The notes below the pieces were generated by a model. It had not been told where the DNA came from and did not search any database. It saw nothing but the letters and a program-made list of their open reading frames with translations. A program made the position numbers and the translations under genes. A stretch of 5,012 nt of DNA from Gammaproteobacteria bacterium. GTDB lineage: Bacteria > Pseudomonadota > Gammaproteobacteria > Enterobacterales > Psychrobiaceae. The stretch spans positions 2,345 through 7,356 of the forward strand of contig JABSRS010000162.1 of assembly GCA_013214885.1 (NCBI GenBank). The letters run 5' to 3'. Shown in pieces: positions 1 through 4,622 of this stretch (position 1 is its first letter; every line of letters begins with the position of its first letter).

Positions 1-348
1 AGCTAAATGCGCAACCACTTCATTGACATTCATATTTGAGCTTGTGCCCGAACCAGTTTGAAATATATCAACTGGAAAATGGTTCAATAAATCATCACGC
101 GTTAGCAGATCGTTACAGGCATTGATAATTGCCTCAGCGAGATGTGTTGGTATTAAGTTAAGCGCTTGGTTGGTCGCCGCCGCACTTGACTTAATCTGAA
201 TAATTGCTTGAATAAACGGCAATGGCATCCGCTGCCCACTGATCGGGAAATTGTTGACGGCACGTTGAGTCTGCGCGCCATACAAGGCTTGTTCAGGAAC
301 CTTTAGCTCGCCCATTGAATCATGTTCTATTCTAAATTTTTTCATCAT
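1..348 (-). CDS. fumC: Class II fumarate hydratase, N-terminal part (runs off the window)
   Basis: Cytosolic, iron-independent fumarase that interconverts fumarate and L-malate in the TCA cycle. The visible 116 residues cover only the N-terminus of a protein usually about 460 long; the frame is open to position 1. Seen directly: the family opening MMKKFRIEHDSMGELKVP, then ALYGAQTQRAV and FPISG, and near the edge QTGSGTSSNMNVNEV, the conserved substrate-binding stretch of the fumarase/aspartase superfamily. Two adjacent ATGs (346-348 and 343-345) are possible starts; the first is preferred because AGAGAA (plus-strand 355-360) lies 6 nt upstream. It follows the FagA-like gene by 22 bp on the same strand with no terminator between, so it is probably transcribed from the Fur-controlled promoter near 800. 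Class II fumarases lack the oxygen- and iron-sensitive 4Fe-4S cluster of FumA/FumB, which fits induction under iron starvation. Identity is secure; regulation is inferred. Confidence 0.95.
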   Translation of the reverse strand, partial: MMKKFRIEHDSMGELKVPEQALYGAQTQRAVNNFPISGQRMPLPFIQAIIQIKSSAAATNQALNLIPTHLAEAIINACNDLLTRDDLLNHFPVDIFQTGSGTSSNMNVNEVVAHLA

Positions 349-370
349 TAGTTGTTCTCTAAAAAATCGA

Positions 371-763
371 TTAAAAAGGATGTAATTTAAAAACCGTTGA
401 TACTTCTTTGTTAAATTTAATATAGCAGCTTGTTAATTGCCTTTTCCTGTCATTATTTTTTGCAATACGTTGTAGCGAGAGTAAAGGATTATTTAAAGCT
501 TCATAACAAGATCTACGCCATGAACTAGGTAGCGAACTATTTAAAATAGATCGTAAAACCAACTCGAACTGAGATAAGAATAGTGCCCATTGTTGGTCGT
601 CATTCAATGAACTAGCAAAATCATTTCCGAGTTTGAAGAAAGAAAAGAAAATATCATGTTGCTGTGGCATATTTGCTTGTTCAATCGCATTAGCCAGTTC
701 GATGTATTGTTCAAGCTTATCGTTTTGAGATAAAGATATTAGGGTTTTTCGAAATTCGGTCAT
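371..763 (-). CDS. FagA-like small protein, first gene of a Fur-controlled fumC operon
   Basis: A 130-residue, soluble-looking, probably helical protein without signal peptide, membrane segment or obvious catalytic motif. Its molecular role is unknown. The start is set at MTEFRKTLISL (ATG at 761-763): GAAGG lies 9 nt upstream (plus-strand 773-777). A longer reading to a TTG at 812-814 would pass through the Fur box and the -10 element, so it is rejected. The position, directly behind a Fur box and 22 bp before fumC, is that of fagA (Fur-associated gene A) in the Pseudomonas fagA-fumC-orfX-sodA operon. The C-terminal half (LPSSWRRSCYEALNNPLLSL, followed by a basic RKRQL segment) recalls the conserved WR..C...PL..L pattern I remember for FagA; this is recall, not an alignment. 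Confidence that the gene is real is high, that it belongs to the FagA family moderate. Confidence 0.7.
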   Translation of the reverse strand: MTEFRKTLISLSQNDKLEQYIELANAIEQANMPQQHDIFFSFFKLGNDFASSLNDDQQWALFLSQFELVLRSILNSSLPSSWRRSCYEALNNPLLSLQRIAKNNDRKRQLTSCYIKFNKEVSTVFKLHPF

Positions 764-779
764 GATACTTAACCTTCGA

Positions 780-800
780 TGAGAATGATTCTCATTATCA
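780..800. promoter_or_regulatory. Fur box (overlapping 7-1-7 sites) controlling the fagA-fumC operon
   Basis: TGAGAAT-G-ATTCTCA (780-794) is a perfect 7-1-7 palindrome of the Fur type, and a second, weaker 7-1-7 unit is shifted by 6 bp (786-800, ending ATTATCA). Counted against the classical 19-bp consensus, 781-799 matches at 16 positions. Overlapping units shifted by 6 bp are typical of strong Fur operators, which bind two dimers. The site overlaps the -10 element at 797-802 and lies 16 bp upstream of the FagA-like start codon, an ideal position for repression by Fe(II)-Fur. Confidence 0.9.
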
Positions 801-825
801 TAATAATATATCAATAATTATTCAA
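797..825 (-). promoter_or_regulatory. Sigma70-type promoter of the fagA-fumC operon
   Basis: Read on the minus strand: -35 TTGAAT (820-825), a 17-bp spacer, and -10 TATGAT (797-802). This predicts a transcription start near 790, inside the Fur box, and a leader of roughly 25-30 nt before the ATG at 763. Spacing and both hexamers are good; the overlap with the Fur box makes direct Fur repression likely. Confidence 0.65.
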
Positions 826-889
826 GTAAAATAAACAGCACCCTACCGATTGATTGACTTAAAAAAATACAACATTAACTATTTACAAA

Positions 890-910
890 TGAGAATGAGA
901 TCTATTATCA
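890..910. promoter_or_regulatory. Second Fur-like box, facing the PyrD-like gene
   Basis: The outer arms TGAGAAT (890-896) and ATTATCA (904-910) are identical in sequence and spacing to the outer arms of the 780-800 box. The 21-bp sites agree at 16 positions and differ only in the central five. It matches the classical 19-bp consensus at 14 positions, so it is weaker than the first box. TATTAT (903-908), a possible -10 element for the rightward gene, lies inside it, but no convincing -35 is present at the correct spacing. TTGACT at 854-859 is an alternative -35 with a poor -10. The site ends 41 bp before the preferred ATG at 952. Confidence 0.55.
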
Positions 911-951
911 TCTAGGTGAATTCAATTAACGTATTTAATAGAGGAAATAAA

Positions 952-2157
952 ATGAGCTTTATTGTTGGGATCAGAAATTTCATATTGTGGGCACTTTATC
1001 GGCTAATGCGACCGGTTATTTTTCTTATGGACCCTGAAAACGCCCATTACACCCTAAAAAAAGGCGGCGTATTTTTAGGCAGCAATCCAATAACCAGAGC
1101 CATTACCGCCTTGTTGTATGATTATAATCATCGCAGCCTAAATACCACTGTTGATGGCGTAAATTACCGTAACCCCGTAGGCTTATCTGCCGGGTTTGAT
1201 AAGGATGGCGAGCTCACAAAGATCTATCCTGCATTGGGATTTGGTTTGGCAGAGTTAGGCTCATTTACTGGTGAAGTTTGTCCAGGAAACCCTGGTAAAC
1301 GATTGTTTAGAATGGTTAAGTCGAAATCCATCGTGGTGTGGTATGGTTTAAATAACCAAGGGGCAGAAAAAATAGCTTCAAACTTAGTCAATACAGATTT
1401 TGGACGGTTAAAAGTGGGAATTAATGCGGCTAAATCTAATGTTTCGCCAGATTTTGTGTTAGAAGAATCAATTCGTGATTACATTAAAACCTTATCCCTA
1501 TTTGCTGATATTGGTGATTATTTTACGATCAATATTAGCTGTCCGAATACTCAAGATGGCGAACCCTTCGTTAATCCAGATAATCTTGACGCATTGTTGA
1601 GCGCGGTAACTGAAAAAATTAGGCCGCTAACTAAGCGCCCTATTTACGTAAAATTAGCAGCTGATTTAACCTTTACTGAAATTGATGTCATAATTGATGG
1701 CTGCATTAAGCACAAAATGGAAGGCGTGGTGCTAACCAATCTTGCTAAACCTGAAACCAATCAAGAACACATTGCCTCTGAGTACCCTTCTAATTTAGGG
1801 CTGCTACCGCAAGGGAAAGGTGCAATGAGCGGATTACCTTTACAACGAATTTCGACCAATGTAATACGTCATGTTTATCGAAAAACCCGTGGTGAGTTAA
1901 CCATCATTGGCGTCGGCGGAATCTTCACCGCCAAAGATGCTTATGAAAAAATCACTTCAGGGGCTAATTTACTGCACATGATTACAACGATGATCTTCGA
2001 TGGACCACAAAATATTAGTGAAATTAATCGCGGGCTGGTTAAATTAATGCGTCAAGATGGTTTTACCTCGATTGAACAAGCAGTTGGCTCCCGTAACCCT
2101 TTACCTCAGCTGCTTGATTCAGCGCACAGTGACAACAAACAACAAGAGGTCGCATAA
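952..2157 (+). CDS. pyrD: Dihydroorotate dehydrogenase (class 2-like, with catalytic-base Cys)
   Basis: FMN enzyme oxidising dihydroorotate to orotate in pyrimidine synthesis; class 2 enzymes sit on the inner membrane and reduce quinone. The ATG at 952 is chosen over an upstream GTG at 916 because GAGGA (941-945) lies 6 nt before it, giving 401 residues; E. coli PyrD has 336. An amphipathic/hydrophobic N-terminus (residues 1-26) and MDPENAH (26-32) match the class 2 membrane-binding module. Flavin and substrate motifs follow: AGFDKDG (80-86), GLNNQG (132-137), GINAAKSN (156-163), INISCPNT (193-200), VKLAADL with Lys234, SGLPLQ (293-298), GVGGI (320-324) and IFDGP (348-352). Oddity: Cys197 occupies the base position that is Ser in typical class 2 enzymes and Cys in class 1. 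A Fur-like box precedes the gene and a small gene follows 2 bp after the stop. It could be a second pyrD beside a housekeeping copy, or a related oxidoreductase. Confidence 0.88.
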   Translation: MSFIVGIRNFILWALYRLMRPVIFLMDPENAHYTLKKGGVFLGSNPITRAITALLYDYNHRSLNTTVDGVNYRNPVGLSAGFDKDGELTKIYPALGFGLAELGSFTGEVCPGNPGKRLFRMVKSKSIVVWYGLNNQGAEKIASNLVNTDFGRLKVGINAAKSNVSPDFVLEESIRDYIKTLSLFADIGDYFTINISCPNTQDGEPFVNPDNLDALLSAVTEKIRPLTKRPIYVKLAADLTFTEIDVIIDGCIKHKMEGVVLTNLAKPETNQEHIASEYPSNLGLLPQGKGAMSGLPLQRISTNVIRHVYRKTRGELTIIGVGGIFTAKDAYEKITSGANLLHMITTMIFDGPQNISEINRGLVKLMRQDGFTSIEQAVGSRNPLPQLLDSAHSDNKQQEVA

Positions 2158-2159
2158 CA

Positions 2160-2330
2160 GTGTTTGAACAAGTGGCGATAAATTTACCGCAAAACATCTG
2201 CGACATATTTAGAAAGGCATTGATCACTGGCTGTTGGGAAAACGGCACACCATTAACAATGTTCCATCGTCGCACCTGTGAAGAGGCGTTACTTTATAAG
2301 GAAGCTATCGGCTCAGCGATTTGTCATTAA
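2160..2330 (+). CDS. Small 56-residue protein resembling DUF1315/YeaC
   Basis: A GTG-start frame begins two bases after the pyrD stop (TAA CA GTG) and ends with TAA at 2328-2330. AGAGGT (2145-2150), inside the last pyrD codons, lies 9 nt before the GTG, so translation is probably coupled to pyrD. The protein opens MFEQVAINLPQNICDIFRK and continues with ALITGCWENGTPLT, then HRRTCEEALLYKEAIG. This recalls the DUF1315 (YeaC) core, roughly AVELGKWPDG..LT.EQRE.C..AVIAYE. Shared positions include Gly, Trp, Gly, Leu-Thr, Arg, Cys and Tyr. Known family members are about 80-90 residues long, so this would be a core-only version. It has no membrane segment or signal peptide and three cysteines besides a C-terminal Cys-His end. 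The function of DUF1315 is unknown; the family link rests on memory of the pattern. The spacing and ribosome binding site are the stronger evidence that the gene is real. Confidence 0.6.
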   Translation: MFEQVAINLPQNICDIFRKALITGCWENGTPLTMFHRRTCEEALLYKEAIGSAICH

Positions 2331-2357
2331 CTGACATCAAGCAAACTCAGTACATTT

Positions 2358-2398
2358 GATAGTTGTAGTGGTCAGTATTATTGTCCTCTGCAACTATC
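2358..2398. repeat. Long imperfect hairpin, REP-like or terminator-like
   Basis: GATAGTTGTAG (2358-2368) pairs with CTGCAACTATC (2388-2398), one pair being G-T. After a T-T mismatch GG pairs with CC, after another T-T mismatch CAG pairs with TTG, and the loop is TATTA. In total 16 pairs with two symmetrical U-U mismatches in RNA. It starts 27 bp after the small gene's stop, so it may end or stabilise the pyrD transcript. It lacks the U-run of an intrinsic terminator on either strand. Its place just beyond the 3' end of a transposase relic also fits a REP-type hairpin. Confidence 0.55.
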
Positions 2399-2404
2399 TA
2401 TATC

Positions 2405-2439
2405 ACATGGGGTCTCACAAGACACAAGACATGGGGGTC
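2405..2439. repeat. Short direct repeats at the edge of a transposase relic
   Basis: ACATGGGGTC (2405-2414) recurs as ACATGGGGGTC (2429-2439). Between them the heptamer CACAAGA is tandemly doubled (2416-2429). The second copy continues into GTCAAGTCAC. Sequences of the GGGGTCAAGTC kind commonly flank REP-associated transposase genes in marine gammaproteobacteria (from memory), and here the block lies 8 bp from the relic's stop codon, so it probably marks an element end. Confidence 0.45.
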
Positions 2440-2446
2440 AAGTCAC

Positions 2447-2713
2447 TTATCTAATGAGACTTTCAATTATTCTATTAACTCTTTGTTTATGTCGTTGGTT
2501 TTCTGATATTCTCTTCCTCACCTGGTAGGTAATGCAGCTAACAGAATTAATATTACTTAAATTAAAATGTTGCGCTATTTCAATAAGCTTTGCTGCCGAT
2601 AATTCCTGATATAAATATTGCTATGAAATATAGTTTACTCAGTCTCGGTTTATGACCTCTCCTTTATTCTGCTCAATGGTCAGATTCCCTGGCCATTTAG
2701 CACGTATTATTTG
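2447..2713 (-). pseudogene. Decayed C-terminus of a REP-associated (IS200-like, Y1) transposase
   Basis: The minus strand holds an open stretch of 57 codons (2447-2620) ending in TAA. It contains AAKLIEIAQHFNLSNINSVS followed by a basic helix with VRKRISENQRHKQRV. This has the layout of the C-terminal DnaA-like helix-turn-helix of RAYT-type transposases (L.EIA..F......SVS....V.KR), which close with a basic coiled helix. Continuing upstream in the same frame, a TAG at 2621-2623 and a TGA at 2639-2641 interrupt it. The residues beyond (RAKWPGNLTIEQNKGEVINR, to about 2713) are less clearly part of the gene. The catalytic HUH and tyrosine region is absent; the sequence is cut off by the end of the peroxidase gene at 2723. 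A dead fragment, not a gene. Family assignment is from pattern memory and moderate. Confidence 0.5.
2675..2697. repeat. Nine-base-pair inverted repeat downstream of the peroxidase gene
   Basis: AATGGTCAG (2675-2683) and CTGGCCATT (2689-2697) pair around a 5-nt loop, with one G-T pair in plus-strand RNA and one A-C mismatch in minus-strand RNA. It lies 25 bp beyond the stop of the minus-strand peroxidase gene. It could serve as a weak 3' hairpin for that mRNA, but no U-tract follows. Confidence 0.3.
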
Positions 2714-2722
2714 TTAAAGCTA

Positions 2723-4264
2723 TTACAAAAATGCTCCCTCTTTATCGATTGCATTTAGTCTAAGGCCGTCAGGATTAGTATCACTAGCATCAGGTATCCA
2801 TTTAGATAAGCACTCCCTATCTTTGACACAAGGATCCGTTAGCGACTTAAGGAAAGACACGATATCTGTCACTTGGTTGTCAGACATTGGGATAATACGA
2901 TATGCGTTTTCTCCATTTTTTTGTAATTCATCGAGCGCTGCTTTAGTGTTAGTGGTCATGTTATGAGCTTGAATATTGGGAGACAGACTCGACCAATCAT
3001 AATTCGTGATTGAACTTTCTGGATTTAAGTGATGTTTCACGACTGCGTTTAGGGTGTTATACGCGCCTGCATGAGTCCAGGGACCAGTCACTTCAACATT
3101 AAGTAGCGTTGGAGTTCTAAATGAAAATTTGTCGCTATCTACTTTTGTTTCTCGGTATCTTCCAAAGTCATTGGTGGCATCACTACCATCACCTTTACCT
3201 CGACCAATCTGCGGCATCGCTAAATTGTAGAATTTTTCATCGGTGAAAAAATCTCCCGTATGACATGAAACACATGCGGCGCCACCGTTTTCAACTGTAG
3301 CATAAAACAATCTCGCCCCTCTTTTAGCTGACAATGACAATGCGCCTACCTTGCCATTTATGAATTCTTTCCATGGTGTATTAACGAATACCTGTGAATT
3401 TTCATAAAATGCAATGGCATTGGTAATATTTGCAAAGGTTATTAACTCTTCCGCTATTCCTTCTGGCTCTTCAAACGCGTCTCGAAACTCAGATAGCCAT
3501 GAATTTTCCGCTAACTCACTAGAGGATAATCCGTATAGTCCTACTCTTTGCGCTAGAAACATCCTCACTTCGCTGTTTGTTGATTGACCAAAGTGATCAA
3601 AATTTTTCATTTCTTGTGCCGATGTGACAGGAAACCGAGCTTGCGCAACACTTAAATTAGCACCAGAATTAATGTCAATCATGCCAAATTCAACATCAGG
3701 CGTTCTAATCCCTTGACCATCATCCCCATTTGAGTTTGGGGTGCCTCCTAAGCTTTCGACCCGACCATCATGAAATAACACTTTATCCCATAAACCGAGG
3801 TTAAAAGTCGTCGGTGCATTTCGAGGCACCGTTGGACCACCATCATAAAACTCTTCAGCACTGCTATGTCTTCGGCCAGGTCCAAGTAAGTCAGGAATTT
3901 CAGCGTCAACCCCGATTGATAGTGCTAAATTATCACCGCCACCTAATGAAGGATGGTGACAACTAACACACGCAACGTCTAAATTTCCGGAAAGTGCTTT
4001 CGTAAAAAATAATTTAGCACCCAGTTGAGCCAACGGCTCATCGATTGAGGGTAACTCTCGGCCAATGGTAGGATCTCCAGTTAATCTGTGCTTGATGATG
4101 AGGGTTAATAAGTCCTTGTTCAACATTTCCTCTGGTGTCACCGTTGCTTTGATCTGTGCTTGTGATACTGACTTTTTATTGGGCTGTATTTGTTCCTTAG
4201 ACCAATTACAAGCGTTCAACGTAAATAATAAATTTGTTATTATTACCAGTTTGAATATTTTCAT
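2723..4264 (-). CDS. Dihaem cytochrome c peroxidase / MauG-family lipoprotein
   Basis: A predicted periplasmic, membrane-anchored c-type cytochrome of the CcpA/MauG superfamily, which reduces peroxide or oxidises a partner protein. Residues 1-18 form a lipoprotein signal peptide ending LFTLNA before Cys19 (lipobox LNAC). Two haem sites are visible: CVSCH at 99-103 followed by GGGDN, and CVSCH at 331-335. Between them are RNAPT (148-152) and FHDGRVESL (164-172), the counterpart of the F.DGR motif of cytochrome c peroxidases. RTPTLLNV (383-390) and WTHAGAYNTL (396-405) match the conserved second-domain segment. At 513 residues it is well above the 330-400 usual for CcpA or MauG; the additions are N-terminal, an insertion at about 175-235, and a C-terminal tail with Cys479 and Cys485. 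The distal haem ligand cannot be assigned by eye. AAAGAGA lies 4 nt before the ATG. Peroxidase versus protein-oxidising function stays open. Confidence 0.9.
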   Translation of the reverse strand: MKIFKLVIITNLLFTLNACNWSKEQIQPNKKSVSQAQIKATVTPEEMLNKDLLTLIIKHRLTGDPTIGRELPSIDEPLAQLGAKLFFTKALSGNLDVACVSCHHPSLGGGDNLALSIGVDAEIPDLLGPGRRHSSAEEFYDGGPTVPRNAPTTFNLGLWDKVLFHDGRVESLGGTPNSNGDDGQGIRTPDVEFGMIDINSGANLSVAQARFPVTSAQEMKNFDHFGQSTNSEVRMFLAQRVGLYGLSSSELAENSWLSEFRDAFEEPEGIAEELITFANITNAIAFYENSQVFVNTPWKEFINGKVGALSLSAKRGARLFYATVENGGAACVSCHTGDFFTDEKFYNLAMPQIGRGKGDGSDATNDFGRYRETKVDSDKFSFRTPTLLNVEVTGPWTHAGAYNTLNAVVKHHLNPESSITNYDWSSLSPNIQAHNMTTNTKAALDELQKNGENAYRIIPMSDNQVTDIVSFLKSLTDPCVKDRECLSKWIPDASDTNPDGLRLNAIDKEGAFL

Positions 4265-4309
4265 ATCATCTCTTTTTCGACATTGAGTAAAGTTAAATAA
4301 AATTCCGCG

Positions 4310-4315
4310 GTTATA
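4310..4315 (-). promoter_or_regulatory. Candidate -10 element of the peroxidase gene
   Basis: TATAAC on the minus strand (plus-strand 4310-4315) is a five-of-six match to the -10 consensus and would give a leader of about 40 nt. No good -35 hexamer stands at 16-18 bp. TGTGA on the minus strand lies about 23-27 bp upstream, half of a CRP-like site, so an activator-dependent promoter is possible. Weak evidence. Confidence 0.25.
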
Positions 4316-4565
4316 CGAAAAATGACATATTGTTACATCACAGAATTACACTTTGTTTGTTTGATTCTTGGACTATATTTTTCAAAAAGTAAATTATTTC
4401 CACCAGTATCTAAACTTACCCACTTATAAAGCTAACACTGTTGTGCGTTGCTGTTTAACAGGTTATTAATAGCGAATCATGCACTATTATGTGTGGTTTA
4501 TTGATTAGATTTTGCATAGGTAGGCATCCAGTTGTTCTGCCACCTTTAATCGGGCTTTAAATTAA

Positions 4566-4604
4566 ATCTGACAGGCAGTGCGTAGAAATAGATGACTGTC
4601 AGAT
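4566..4604 (-). terminator. Possible terminator hairpin after the beta-propeller gene
   Basis: ATCTGACAG (4566-4574) and CTGTCAGAT (4596-4604) are perfect 9-bp inverted arms separated by 21 nt. On the minus strand the hairpin begins 18 nt after the stop codon of the upstream gene and is followed by an AT-rich run starting TTAATTTAAAG. The loop is long and the tail is not a clean U-run, so termination would be weak. Confidence 0.35.
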
Positions 4605-4622
4605 ATGACCTAAAAGGAGTGT

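Larger units (their letters stand above)
4265..4622. other. 358-bp intergenic spacer, no gene seen
   Basis: The spacer lies between the beta-propeller gene and the peroxidase gene, both on the minus strand, so it should hold the 3' end of the first transcript and the promoter of the second. No coding frame with credible composition or ribosome binding site was found on either strand. Besides the sites listed separately, GGTAGGCA (4519-4526) can pair with TGCCACC (4538-4544) with one bulged A. The stretch is strongly AT-rich from 4280 to 4440. No Fur-type palindrome was found here. Confidence 0.5.

Noticed and set aside
764..814. N-terminal extension of the FagA-like protein to a TTG start at 812-814
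   Set aside because: It would be encoded by the Fur box and the -10 element; the ATG at 761-763 has a ribosome binding site and lies downstream of the predicted transcription start.
916..951. GTG start adding 12 residues to PyrD
   Set aside because: No Shine-Dalgarno before the GTG, whereas GAGGA stands 6 nt before the ATG at 952; the GTG start would also lie almost on the predicted promoter.
2063..2275. 70-codon minus-strand frame
   Set aside because: Antisense shadow of the pyrD end and the small downstream gene; composition and residues show no family features.
2331..2722. CRISPR array or tandem-repeat locus
   Set aside because: Repeats are short, only two copies each and without regular spacers; a transposon remnant explains them better.
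4065..4286. 73-codon plus-strand frame with a hydrophobic C-terminal half
   Set aside because: Antisense to the signal peptide and N-terminus of the peroxidase gene, which explains the hydrophobic look.
4332..4352. CRP-like or palindromic operator upstream of the peroxidase gene
   Set aside because: Only one TGTGA half-site is good and the arms TGTTAC/ATTACA pair at four of six positions; too weak to list as an operator.
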